Positions 36,551 through 47,771 of a DNA stretch of 64,000 bases are shown here, one piece after another (the stretch's first letter is position 1; each line of letters starts with the position of its first letter). Source of the DNA: Casuarius casuarius (taxonomy: Eukaryota > Chordata > Aves > Casuariiformes > Casuariidae). Both the position numbers and the translations under genes were made by a program. The notes under the pieces were generated by a model that saw only the letters and a program-made list of their open reading frames with translations, searched no databases and had not been told where the DNA came from. The DNA lies in contig PTFA01000399.1 in the NCBI GenBank assembly GCA_003342895.1, forward strand, positions 199,501-263,500. The letters run 5' to 3'.

Positions 36551-37005
36551 GGACTACTAAGATGATTAAGGGACTGGAGCATCTCTCATATGAGGAAAGG
36601 CTGAGAGAACTGGGATTGTTTAGCCTGGAGAAGAGATGGCTGAGCGGGGATCTTATCAATGTGTATAAATACCTGAAGCGAGGGTGTAGAGAGGATGGGG
36701 CCAGACTCTTCTCAGTGGTGCCCAGTGATAGGATGAGAGGCAACGGACACAAACAAACACAAGAAGTTCCATCCGAACATGAGAAAAAAACTTCTTTACT
36801 GTGAGAGGAACAGAGCATGGAACAGGTTACCCAGAGAGGTTATGGAGTCTCCTTTCTTGGAGATATTCAAGGATATTCGAAAGCTGTCTGGACACAATCC
36901 TTGGAAACGTGCTCTAGGTGACCCTGCTTGAGCAGGGGGCTTGGACTAGATAATCTTCAGAGGTCCATTCCAACCTCAACCTTTCTCTGCTTCTGAGCTT
37001 CTGCG
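36551..37005 (+). mobile_element. CR1 LINE, 5'-truncated 3' end
   Basis: Landmarks occur in family order on the plus strand: GGAGCATCTCTCATATGAGG, AGGCTGAGAGAACTGGGATT, TTTAGCCTGGAGAAGAG, GGGGATCTTATCAATGT, the ACAGGTTACCCAGAGAGGTT block, TTGGAGATATTCAAGG, GACCCTGCTTGAGCAGGGGG, TTGGACTAGATAATCTTCAG and TCCATTCCAACCTCAAC. It ends in a short degenerate TTCTCTGCTTCTGAG tail, the place of the usual ATTCTATGA-type repeat. Only the last part of ORF2 and the 3' UTR are present. It is the least decayed element in the window and has the character of avian CR1. Confidence 0.95.
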
Positions 37006-37009
37006 CAAC

Positions 37010-38420
37010 CTCAGGCAACATATTGTATGCCAAAATCTCCTACCACCCATGACAGAACCTCTCCCACCATTTTCATGTACAAATGCATATGTGTGAGACC
37101 CTACCTTTGTAATCTGCTTTCCCCAAACTAAAGGAAAGTTTCCAAATCTGAAGCATTATATATTAAATCAAGTGAATTAAAAGACGAGGGATGAAGATAT
37201 TTTTATAACCTTAATACTTAACCTTGTTCAAGGAACCTTGTAGAATCTCGTTCAATGGAAACAGCATGCTTTCCAATCAAATACTACTTAGGTAGAGGAT
37301 ATCAGATGTCTGTGGAGGAGTTGTGATCCATGCTACCATCTTCCCTGGTTACTTCTCTATGTACAATGCCATTTAGCTCTGGATTTCCTTTGGGCAATAA
37401 GTATTTCCTTCCTCGGTTTGTTCTCTCAGTACCATTATACTCAAAGCTCATCAAACAGTAATCAACTTCCATGGTAGCTATGATTTCAGCTTCAAGCCTC
37501 TTTAAACATTAACATTTCTCCAAAGTCTGAATCTACAGGATCATGACTACTTCTAGGAGATGGCAAACTCCTGTGGACCTCCCTAGAGATGGACATCCCT
37601 GGACAAGAGTCAGAAGAATGAGGACACGCAATGTGGACAACTAGGCGACAGTTATTTCATCACAACACACTGCATAAAAAAGTATACAAGGACACCTGCT
37701 TAACTGGTGTCTTCAATAAAACATCAAAAACCTTCTCAAAAGCCAAGTGCAGAATACCGCGGAAAGAGTTTGTGTCAAATGATGCACCTCCTTTTGAATT
37801 GCTCCAAGCACCTCACACGTATGTACTCATCTTGTAGAGGTAAAAGCTGGCACATGGCCTCATGACTGGGTAACTTCACATCCCTAGAAGGTAGTATAAT
37901 GAATCTCCTGCACAAACCTCTTCTAAATCAACCACCAGTTCTCTGTCCATGACCACGAAATTCTTGTGGCCCTGGCTGAGATTACCACCAGAATTCACAC
38001 TGGAGCACCATTCACCTTTTCAGAAACAGTAGCTGTAACTAAACAAACAGCCCTGCACTTCCAAATGTTAATTTGCTTCTAAATAGCAGTAATGTGCATA
38101 AGCATCCAACATCTATGGTAGCTTCAGTGTCTTGGGCATACATTTTTTGCAACAAAAGCCACCTTTTCTACGAGTACAAGTACAGATGTATGTGATACAT
38201 GTGTGTTCACATGCACAGCCACTCCTTGTCTATTCTTTTTGAAAGTATTGCAACATTGGTCTAGACTCCAGCCAGGAAAACTGGCCAGAAAAAAAAAACA
38301 GAACTAGGCACAAGCACAGCTATGTCATAGCTCAGGCAAGGTCCAGAACTGAGATTAAATGAAGTTCCTGGCCAAATAAGCAGATGGTCTGTGGGTGGAG
38401 GCCCCGGATGAAGCTGACAG
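37010..38420. other. Non-coding DNA between LINE fragments
   Basis: No exon or element is supported. Short open frames such as 37,631-37,837 have no family resemblance. Confidence 0.4.
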
Positions 38421-38429
38421 TGCACTCAC

Positions 38430-38940
38430 AGATGGGATAGCTACCTCATAAGGACAGACTAAAAGACTGGGACTCTTCCTGGAGAGAAGGCTGAGGAAGG
38501 CATATGACCAAGGTTTAAAAATTCAATGTGGGCAGATAACCTGAATGCAGAGCTGTTGTTCACTAAATGCAGCAATGTGGCAGTGAGTAAGGGAGACACT
38601 AAGTGTGAGATGAATTTAAAATCTTGTTTTACCAGTGGTTGGTGAATATCTGGAATGTGCTGCCCCAGGAGTCTGTGGAAGCAGACAGTTCAAAAAAAGA
38701 TTAGACAAATTCATGAACAAAGGCTCCCTCATGGATAATAAAAAGAATGGATAAAGATTTACATTGCAGCTTTCCTAATACAGCAGCTGTAGAAACTGGA
38801 AGAGTATGTGAGGAATGGCCTGCAATTTGACCATGCTCATGGGCCTAGCTAGCATCCTCTGATCTGCTCCTGCCAGAACACTGAAGGGAGCAGATGGACT
38901 TCTGCCTGCCCTAGAGAGGGCACTTCTCATATTAACAGTG
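38430..38940 (+). mobile_element. Old CR1/L3-type LINE 3' fragment
   Basis: Family landmarks appear in order on the plus strand: 'ctcataaggacagactaaaa', 'gactgggactcttcctgga', 'gagaaggctgag', 'tttaaaatcttgtttt', 'gaatgtgctgccccaggag', 'gattagacaaattcatg', then a tail with 'cagatggacttctgcctg'. The copy is more diverged than the CR1 at 36.5 kb and has small deletions. It represents the end of ORF2 plus 3' UTR. Confidence 0.8.
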
Positions 38941-39449
38941 GAACCATAACACTTTGTCTGTTGTGTTGTGTAAATGACCTGGAGCAGACTGCTGAAGCTA
39001 GTACAGAGAGCACCTGATCATCATTCCAACAGTGCTGAACTTATCTGAATGCCTTACTGTTCAAAATTTCCACTTGGTAGCTGTAAGCATTCACTTCAGT
39101 TTCTTCACTTTAAACCACCTGCACCTTCTTCTGCCAAACATACTTCTGATATATACTTACCCCAGGGAGACGGAGTAACTGCATTGCAAAGGAATTCAGT
39201 CATAATTCATCAATATGAGGAGTGATAGCTTATCTAAGACTTGGTTATAATACTCAGCTCAATTGACTGAATGATATTATCGAGGTCCGAACAAGAATAG
39301 TATGCTGGCCCCAATTCCCTGGCAAGCCCAAGACAATGAATCTATCACTGCAGGTGTGGGTTCCCTACTTCAAAATAGCAACCAACGCTATGCAGGAGCT
39401 TTCTCATTCAATAAGGCCCAGTTCAAATCAATTTAAGTTGCTCAAGTAG

Positions 39450-39770
39450 CTGATTGTTAGAGCATTTGGGTTCCAAAGATTTACTATTCACAGCATAAAG
39501 AATTATTTCCTTTTATCAGTTTTAACTTTGCTAACATTCAGAGTAATTGAGTGTCTTCTCGTTCTCACATTATGAGACTAAATTAAGAGCACCAAACAAT
39601 CCATCTTCATTAAACAATTCTTTATTTGGTATAACGCTTCATTCTTCCTTTTTCTAAATAAGTTAGCTGTTCTCAGACAAGCTCTCACACACTGCTTGCC
39701 ATGTTAGTTTCTCTATCCTGAATATTTTTATCCTCTTCATTTTTCGATCATTCAATAGGGAAGTGATCAA
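39450..39770 (-). mobile_element. Antisense CR1/L3-type LINE fragment
   Basis: The plus strand shows the complement of the 3' part of ORF2: 'tttccttttatcagttttaa', 'tttgctaacattcagagtaa', 'ttgagtgtcttctcgttct', 'cacattatgagac', then the decayed 'tcttcctttttctaaata' and 'agttagctgttctcagacaa' where 'ctcttttccaagctga' and 'gaagctgttccata' are expected. The order fits an element lying on the minus strand. Confidence 0.65.
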
Positions 39771-39779
39771 AGATGGATG

Positions 39780-40640
39780 TCTTTTGTTCGGACGACTGCT
39801 GAATATGAACTTTGGTATTTTTATCTATGTTTGCAGATGTGTAATTTGCATAATTTTCCATGAGAGCTATTATGGACTATTCTGTCCCCATCCTTTCTTT
39901 GGATGCACTGGTGGCTGAACGTTCTCCTCTATTTCTTCCTCAGCTTGACCAAATGAATGGTCAACAAAATCTTGAGCTCCACTGAAGGAAGAGATGATAG
40001 GGGCTGGCTGTAGAGAGCAACTGGAATGTGTATTCTGAAGGAGTATTTTCCCAGNAATTCCAAAGAATAAAATGGGAGAGGCACTGATTGAACAGGTAAC
40101 TGTTCTCAGGATAGTCTATTCCTCCAAAAGTCAGTTCTTGATTAGCATTGCCTTCTACCTTCATAGCTGCTAGCCAGGGTAGTTGTCTAATCAAAAGGTG
40201 AGCAAGAAACTGTATCTAAACGGTAGGGAAGAACAGATGAAAAAGTGTATTTCCAGAAGCATAGTACCATCTCACATGACATTTAGCCTGGCTGCAGTGA
40301 ATCTAATTTTCAATCTAGTTCAACAGAGCCCCCAAAAGTGACCTCATTGGGTATAGACATATAGATGCTTCCAAAAAGCAAAACCATTCTACTAGGATGT
40401 CTATTTTTACATGAAGGCATTATCACAAACATGATGTAAATAAAACAAACAATAAGGCAATAATGCCAAAGTATATGAGAATGAAACTTGGTCATGCTGG
40501 AGGCACGGTAGGCTAAATAGGGTCAAATCAAAAAGGGCATAAGGTAACTGTATCAATGAGTAGTGCTCAGTCCCTATAATTGAATAAATAGTAAGTGGGT
40601 AATACTAGTGTTATGCTAATGATTTGATTTCCCCTCTTTC
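39780..40640. other. Non-coding DNA
   Basis: No supported gene. A single ambiguous base lies at about 40,055. The stretch just before 40,648 is the pyrimidine-rich tract of a candidate 3' splice site. Confidence 0.4.
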
Positions 40641-40647
40641 TCCCCAG

Positions 40648-40751
40648 ATCACAGCAGTCACAGCAACTGGGGACACAAAAAGGGAAATCAGAAAGGCTGC
40701 AGCAGAAGAAAAGACAAGAATGATGGCAGACTTCAGTCATACACAGCCTGG
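40648..40751 (+). other. Candidate exon, purine-rich, two open frames
   Basis: A very good 3' splice site (CCCCTCTTTCTCCCCAG) precedes 104 nt that end at CCTGG before GTAAAT. The body is purine-rich, with AGAAGAAAAGACAAGAATGA-type words that resemble splicing-enhancer motifs. Two frames are open across it. One leaves in phase 2. The other leaves in phase 0 and encodes a basic segment with HKKGNQKGCSRRKDKN. No family is recognised. It could be a coding exon, a non-coding RNA exon or a decoy. Confidence 0.25.
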
Positions 40752-41559
40752 GTAAATATCAGCTGAGGGAATGGTAGAGATGAACTTTCAGGTACTGGAA
40801 ACACCTCTTTTGAAGAGCTAGTCAGCAGGACAACTTGTGCTTGCCTTGCTCCCGGCACAGGCTAAGGTACTATTAGGAAGTTACTACCAAAGAAATACTC
40901 TGCAGTAGTTCTGCCACTGGTGGGAGCTGGGTGAAGGGAGGAGGGAGGAGCATTTAATTTCAAATGGGAAAACTACTTAAAGTGACAGTATATTAAAAAG
41001 AAGATAAAAGGTGTATTTGAGAAAGTATAATGATTGCAGTTAGCTTGGAGATTGCTTACAGATGACAAAAATATCTCAGGTCAAATATGCACCCCTGTCA
41101 GAAAAGACCTCTAAAAGGACCATAAAATGTATAAAGTTGCATAAGGAAGCAGCATAGGAAAAGAATTTGTTAGAGGTAAGCCTGTGTTATTAAAACGGAA
41201 CAAGACAAAACGAAACCCCAAATTGTTGTGTCCAAACACAGAAAAGAACATAAATCTAAAATAACAAGAACACTAGCCAAATTATTCTGAGAAATAATTT
41301 GCAAAAAATAATAAACTTTCCAAACATATCAGAATCAGCAGGCCTACTAGGTCTGTGAGATAAATAGATGTGCAGGGATTTGTCACTTTGGTATGCACAG
41401 TGCACACATTCAAAATGGAATAGGCTAGGTTCCAGTGTGAGAAATCCCCCATCTTTATAGGGGATGAGTCGGGCAGCTGTTCTGTAGATAGGTGTCTGTA
41501 GAAGAGGTTTTAGAATTTTTCTGAAATATTAGACAAAGAATCATAGAGTAAAGCAGATG

Positions 41560-42182
41560 TATGAATCTATGACACATCTGCACCCTGAATACTGCGTATG
41601 TTTCTGTTCCTCTCCCTTTCTCCCATCTCAGAAATGAAATCATAGAAAAGGGAAAAGTTCAGTGGTCAGTAAGTTTATGGAACGGATTCCCTGCAAGAAA
41701 CAAAGAAGCTACAACACTTCAGCCTGGAAAACAGATAATCAAGGATGGATATGACGGAAGTCTAAAAAATCAATGATGAGTGGCATGAAGAGGCTAAAAA
41801 GCAAATAAGTTTCCTTGCAAGAAGTAAGACTTACAAACAAAAAACAAAAGGATCTGGTTCTTTTTTCCACAGTATATAGTTATTTCATGGTACTCTTCGA
41901 AATGGGATATTATGGATGCTAAAACTCTGTCCAGTCTTCTCTTAAAATTGTATGAGGTTTTCAGAAGAAAAATTCATTACGAGTTACAAAATGCATAAAC
42001 TATTCAAGCTCAGGCAGTCCCTGAACCACAAATGGTTGGAGGCTAGGGGAGAATTTAAAGGAAATATCATAACACCTTTCCTTCTTATAATCTTCTCTAG
42101 ACATCTGGTGTTGGCCAAGCATGATACAGAGGTAGACAGACCTTTGGTCTGAACTAGTACAGTCATTCTTACATTTTTATGA
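41560..42182 (+). mobile_element. Ancient L3/CR1 LINE, 3' end
   Basis: The plus strand carries the 3' third of the family in order: 'catctgcaccctgaatactg', 'ctttctcccatctcag', 'ttcagcctggaaaacagata', 'ggatggatatgacggaagtc', then a diverged middle, then the 3' UTR end 'gacatctggtgttggcca', 'agacctttggtctgaac' and 'cattcttacatttttatg'. That last block corresponds to the well-known end of this family ('tggaccattggtctga ... gttcttatg'). Many deletions and frame breaks. Its end is followed directly by a second LINE fragment. Confidence 0.8.
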
Positions 42183-42184
42183 AG

Positions 42185-43430
42185 AACAAACCAATAACAT
42201 GAACTGTAGCAAATTGCCAGGACCAGATGGTACTCACCTAGGAGTTTCAAAAGGGACTAAAATATGAAAAAGATGTGCTACAATAAGTCATTCACTTAAT
42301 ACATGAAATGTCCTTGAGAGCAGGGGTAGTGGCAAATAAAGTTTCAGTTCATAAAGAGGTTCTCAGAGTCATCTGTAAAACTTCAGACTCGGAAGTCGGA
42401 TTTCCATACTGGAGAAACTGGTAGAATCTATAATAAAAATAGACTTGGTAGATGCATGGACAGCTATGACATAATGTGGAAGACACGATTTGTCTTTTGT
42501 AGGTAGACCTTTAGAGTTTATCCAAAGAATCAATGAGCAAATAGAAAATAGTCATCGACACTGGATTTCAAAAAAACTTTTTAACGCTTATGTAGTAAAG
42601 ATTTTTAATGGAAATAAATTCTCATGGACTAAAAAGAAAGCAATGAGTAAAAATAGTGGTTGGTAAATACAAAATAATGTACGTGGGAAACTAATTATGT
42701 ACATCAATNGGCTGTAAACTACATGTTACCCTTCAGAAAGAAATCTTGGAATTACTGCAATTACTTTTCTGAAAACCTCAGGGCAAGACTCTGAGGTGGG
42801 TAGAAAAGCAAATAATTTTAAGTTACAATGAAAAGAAGACAAAACAGAAAACATTTTCACTGAGTACCACAAAATAATCCTGAACTTGAATACAGTTTAC
42901 AGTTTGTGTCCACTCACCTCAAAAGCATACGGTAAGATTGTAAAGCTACAGGGAAGGATAGCAAAACTGCATAGAAAAGCTTTCATTAGAGGAGAGATTT
43001 AAAAGATTTGTATTCCTTAATCCAGATGAGAGGCAACTGAGTGAGTGCATGACCACGGTCCATCAAACCATGAGTGGAACAAGGAGGATGAGCAGGGAAC
43101 CTTGCTGCTCAGACAACTGAGGATGCATCAAATGAAATTACTAACTGCACAAATCAAACAAAAATGAAGTATTATTTCATACAATGTTCAGCTGAACTGT
43201 GGAGCTCTGTTATGCTTTCACCCACTCCCAAAATGGGGGACGGGGAGAGGGAGATAGTATATGCAAATTAAGGGAAGAAAAATCCCTAAAGAGTTGTTAA
43301 ACATAAGTATATTCATCTCTAGGTTAAAAGATTCCTGAATCCACAGGTATCTAGGCAGAAATACCACTCAGGGTTTGTTCTGTTCTTATACTCAGATGCC
43401 AGTCTCTGAGAATATATAGGGTGGGGGTAC
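42185..43430 (+). mobile_element. Ancient L3/CR1 LINE, reverse-transcriptase region to 3' UTR
   Basis: This is a second, longer fragment of the same family. It begins with 'gcaaattgccaggaccaga' and 'tggtactcacctaggagt', the start of the reverse-transcriptase region. It continues with 'ctggatttcaaaaaaac', 'acaaaataatgtacgtggga', 'cttcagaaagaaatcttgga', 'ttacttttctgaaaacctca', 'cctgaacttgaatacagttt', 'ttagaggagagatttaaaag', 'aaatgaaattactaactgca' and 'gctgaactgtggagctctg'. It fades into a decayed 3' UTR at about 43,430. The reading frame is broken many times, so it is inactive. A single ambiguous base lies at about 42,710. Confidence 0.85.
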
Positions 43431-43439
43431 TGGCCACAT

Positions 43440-45245
43440 CATCATGTGTTGCTGAGTAACAGAGATCATCATTCCCAAGCATTTCAATGACATGGCAACA
43501 CTAATTGCTGACAAATGAACTAGATTTGGCCTCAGTACACTTGCTCGTTCTGGAAGAATAAATATTTTTCATTAATATCCTTGTTTATGCAATGTTACTT
43601 GCTGCATTTTTGAAAAGGATGTATTCAAAATGTTAATGATTATTTCTTAGTTTATTATGATACAAACTGGGATTAGGTTCCTAATTTTATGAGTCTGTAC
43701 AAATAGAGGTTTGGTACACTCAGTCCCACTCCCTTTAAAACCACTCCTTAAAGCCACTGCTGCTTCTACAACTTGCTGGTCCTCCCCCACTGTATTATCT
43801 TCCTCATGCTGTTTTCTCTCTCCCCTTCCTTTTCTGAAACAATTCCTAATTCCGGATTCTCCATGTTTTTTCTCCCACCTCTCCACCTTTTCTCCATTGC
43901 CTCTGCTTTGGGCAGAATTGATTTACTAGATAATGGTGGCAATGAAGTGTCATTATTAATAAGAGATAAGAGAGTTCATACTCCTGAGTCACTGTCAGAA
44001 GTAGGCTCAAGATTTTAACGGACATTGCTGTATCAGCTAAAGCTCCATCCACATCTGGAAGACTTCTTCAGTCTTCAGAATTAAAAGTGCAGATTTGGTT
44101 TTATTTATTTGCTGACAGAAAAAATCTTCTGTACTGGATAACCTAAACCTAAATGTGCACAGAGGAATAAAAGCCAACTCCAAAACATGGATGGGATATT
44201 TAACATGCTGCTAACAGATTCGGCTTTCTTCTCTTCCACCAGTTGTGAAAATAATGACCAGTCTTAAAGCTGGTTGGTATGTTTAGCCTTACGAAAAGAG
44301 ATGGCTTACTAAAGGGGAGGGTTTTTTCCCTTTGTTAGTCTTCCTCCAAAGAAATAATTGAGTTCTATCTGACTGATCAGACTTTTCAAAAAGATAGACT
44401 GCCTTCTTTTAAATGATCACCATCGCCTTTGGTCTCCAGTAAAACTGAAAACTGAAGATGTTCACAGTAAACATTAACTTCTCAGGATGCCATCACTTTC
44501 CATGACTTTTAAGGGAAGGAGGGAAGGCTGAGTCCACAGTGCTCTGGACGAAAGATGGTCACGTGCTGTTTATAGGTCTCCATAGGAATTAGGCCAAGTT
44601 GCTTTCAAGGAATATAGTTAAATTCCTCTTTCTTTCATAGCTGCACTGACAGGATGTGCAAAATATTTAATGAATGCATCCATAGTCTCTTTTGTAAGGC
44701 TCAAAATTCAGTCTCAGTTCTTTTGACTTAGTTCTTTGTTCTTGTCAAAACTCCGTCAAAAACATTTTTTCTGTGGACATCTATACATCATCTGAAACTC
44801 AGCATTGCTGAACATTCTTACTTCAGGTCCTTGATTTTTCCCAGTCATTGCAGGAGGACCATAATGGTTATGGTCTTACTTAGGACCTTAACTACCATGC
44901 CATCTCTGATTATGTGCTCTACTTCAGATCCAGACGATGTTTCTTTGCAGTGTCTCTCAGCGTTTTCATCTAATATGACCATCTTCATGTTTGTCCATGT
45001 TCTTGTCGCTTTGTATCTCAACTTTTGCAACACGTCTTTCATCTGCCTATTGAAAACTGCTGTTTTACACTACTAATATCCAATCAGAATATTCCTGCAA
45101 AAATCATTTCCTTTCTCTATATTTTTGATCATTTCAGCCTTTTTAATAGCTCTGTTCAAAAGTTACAGTAAAGCTTTGGCTGCAGTACTGTATTTGGTTT
45201 TGAACCAATTGAAAAAAGTCTGAGAGACAGCACTGAGATTGATGC
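43440..45245. other. Non-coding DNA, partly pyrimidine-rich
   Basis: 43,730-43,915 is pyrimidine-rich on the plus strand. A phrase near 44,280 ('gtttagccttacgaaaagag') hints at another small CR1 scrap but is too short to call. Open frames on both strands at about 44,830-45,076 overlap each other and are unsupported. Confidence 0.4.
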
Positions 45246-45249
45246 GAAG

Positions 45250-45665
45250 GCTTATATGGAAAAACTCAATGAGTCAACATTGTTTAGCCTAAAGAAGAGA
45301 TGTAAAATAGAGAGACACGGAAGTCTTCAAGTACGCAAAAGGCTGCTGCAGAGGGGAAAGGAAAAATCTGTTTTCCATGTTCATGTTGGATAGGACAGCA
45401 AATAACAGGCTTCAGTTGCAACAGAGAAGATTTAGGTTACTAATACAAAGTTTTTTCTAGTGATCAAAGTTAGTGAAGCATTGGAACAATTTGTCTGGGA
45501 GGGGTCAGCGACTCCTCCTTTGGATATCTCTAAAAATAACTTGGACCAATACATGCCAGAGGTGATACTGGTCTTGTTGATTATGCCTTCTGGCACAAAA
45601 GATGGATTAGATGATCTCTTCATGTAACCTTCCAGCCCTATAATGATTATAATTGTTATATTGCT
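45250..45665 (+). mobile_element. CR1-type LINE 3' fragment
   Basis: Landmarks in order on the plus strand: 'ttgtttagcctaaagaagag', 'gaagtcttcaagtacgcaaa', 'aggctgctgcagagggg', 'ataggacagcaaataacagg', 'cttcagttgcaacagagaag', 'ggagatttaggtt'-like text, 'gaacaatttgtctgggaggg', 'cttggaccaatacatgccag', 'gattagatgatctcttcatg' and 'accttccagccctataatga'. This is the end of ORF2 plus 3' UTR, moderately diverged, and 5'-truncated as usual for CR1. Confidence 0.9.
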
Positions 45666-45953
45666 AAATTTGTCCATTCTCTTGAGAGCTTTGAAGACCA
45701 AGAACTAAGACCTCAAATCTGATTTTATAACTGAGGAAAAAACAGTGTTTAATCAAAGAAAGAAAGTAGCTTGTTGAAGTGCATCTACTCTATTTAAATG
45801 TCAAAACATTGGGGATTTTCCTATATATAGAAATTTATTCCCATATGAAGTGTATTACTGTAATACCCTGGCTCAAAAGATAAAAAATATATGGCTCATC
45901 ATGGGCACACTAGCATCTGACAAGCTAGAATACTGCCTCCTGCCTATCCACAG

Positions 45954-45986
45954 ATGAAAGAAAGTGCAGCAGCTGTTACTATTCAG
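45954..45986 (+). other. Candidate 33-nt microexon with an IQ-motif-like start
   Basis: A pyrimidine-rich 3' splice site (CTCCTGCCTATCCACAG) precedes 33 nt that end in CAG before GTAGCT. The frame reads MKESAAAVTIQ. 'AAVTIQ' is the way many calmodulin-binding IQ motifs begin. The segment is in phase 0 at both ends. Joined to the candidate at 47,723 it would read AVTIQ then KFRGRE, close to the IQxxxRGxxxR pattern but one residue short. It is short enough to arise by chance. Confidence 0.2.
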
Positions 45987-47164
45987 GTAGCTGGTAGTGA
46001 TGAAGAGCCCAGGAAGAGCCTGAGGCGGTCTACTGCCTTGACAATTGCAGGACAGATGGCCTTAGTTGTGATTTATATTACTAAATATTTCCCTCTTTCC
46101 ACCGCTGTGTTGCTTGAATCCAGCATCATTCAGGTGGTCTTCACACGGGTACTGACTGAGGTAATGATGCATTCTCCTCATAAGACATGCAGAGTAATAA
46201 ACTATCAGCATGTGGGTAAGACTACACATGAACTTCTATTTAAGAGTCAGTCCTAACTGCTTGTAAGTTGTGGCTTTTTAGATTTTTGAATTATTGTTGT
46301 TTATTCCTTCTAGGACTAAGATTGTGTGAGTAGCAAGTTTCAGTAAGGACAGTTTCAGAACATACATTCTTTTGTCCAGTCAAAAAGTTTTCATTAACTC
46401 TTTCTTGCCATAATGTTACACTGCAAGACAGCAGACACTTGAGATTGATTCAGCCAGAGTGCTTCTCAACAGACTGATGAAAAAGATTTTTGATCAATTA
46501 AAAATGGGTGGAGATAAAAGTTCACAGTCTGAATTATATAAACTTGCTCTTCTAAACCATAAATAACAGTTTAAAGCCAAAAGTTCAAGAGCTCTACTTG
46601 TTTAAATCCAGCAAATTTCAATGACTTTTTTATTGGGGAGAAGAGGGTTAAATAGGAAAGGGGACCCACTTTTGAGTATCAAGCTGCAGATTAAAAAACT
46701 TCTGAACTGGCACGATATATTTATACTCTAGAATAATTCAGCTAAAAATGCCTTAGTGACTGCTATGGAAAAGGAGAAGATAGATCTCTTAATTTCTATT
46801 TTGGCTGTGAGGTAGGACAGACTGACTTTCAAGGCCCTACCTTGTCCAGGTCTGTTTTTCTTTTTCTATAAATACACAAGTCCATTTTTAATTCATTTTT
46901 CAGCTGATATAGGTCACTTAAGAAATAGCATTTACGGAGTGGAAACAATAAAAAGGATGTTTTCCTTCCTTGATGTAGATAAGCATTTGAAATGCCTTAC
47001 TAGCTTCTTCATGCCTTTGATCTCTTAGTTGGATAGCTCTCTTCTTTAGCATGTTCTTCAGGTTAGTGTTCAAAAAATACTCTTGGCAGATCATGCTACT
47101 TTTTCTTTTCCCTACTGGGATTTTCAGCAGAAAACATACTGTAGTAGTTTTTTTTTAATAGAAT

Positions 47165-47500
47165 ACACAGATATATCTATATATATCATAGAACAGGTTG
47201 GAAGAGACCTCTAGAGAGCATTTTGTCCAACCTCATAGTTAGGAAAGTTAACTTCAAAGTTAAATCGTGTTAAAACGTCATGTTAAAACACGGCCTTGTC
47301 AAGGCAGGTTTTGAAAACCTCCTCTTCCACTACTCGGCTACCTTCACTATGAATTCTCTTTTCCTCATATGTAACCTGTATTTCCCTTGCTGTAACTTGT
47401 GACTGTTGCCTCTTGTACTTGCTGTGCATGCTGTACATGCTGTGCCTATCTGAGAACGCTGGGCTCAGTCTTTCTATAACTGCCACTTGAGATTGTTCAG
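47165..47500 (-). mobile_element. CR1-type LINE 3' fragment, minus strand
   Basis: The plus strand shows the complement of the CR1 3' end: 'catagaacaggttggaagag', 'acctctagagagcattttgt', 'ccaacctcatagttagg', 'gtcaaggcaggttttgaaaa', 'cctcctcttccac', 'taccttcactatgaattc', 'cttttcctcatatg', 'aacttgtgactgttgcctct', 'tgtacttgctgtgc' and 'tctgagaacgctgggct'. The 3' terminus faces left. A short internal duplication around GTTAAAACGTCATGTTAAAAC and a CATGCTGTACATGCTGTGC repeat are local changes. Confidence 0.9.
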
Positions 47501-47722
47501 TTTAAGTGAGCAGACATGTATGCGTGTCTGCTCAATAACAGGAACAGTTGCACAGAAGTATTTTATGGAAATTATTAAACTACCACACTGATGGAGAAAT
47601 TATTGCATTCTCATTGTCTACCAGATTATCTGCCATTCTTAGTATTTTTTTTTCCTAATAGTTGTCTGTTTTCCTTGCTGTGAAGTTGGCAGACTTAACA
47701 TATGACAACATCCTAAGTTCAG

Positions 47723-47771
47723 AAATTCAGAGGTAGAGAAAGCATCACAGAAAGATTCCATCAAGAAAAAG
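47723..47771 (+). other. Candidate 49-nt exon
   Basis: It is preceded by ...CATCCTAAGTTCAG (a weak pyrimidine tract) and ends in GAAAAAG before GTAGGA, a fair 5' splice site. In phase 0 the frame reads KFRGRESITERFHQEK and leaves in phase 1, which is the phase required by the exon at 48,913. Two different frames are open. Its value depends on the neighbouring candidates; alone it is weak. Confidence 0.2.

Noticed and set aside
36562..36804. 80-codon plus-strand frame
   Set aside because: It lies inside the CR1 fragment and is a remnant of its ORF2 end, not a host gene.
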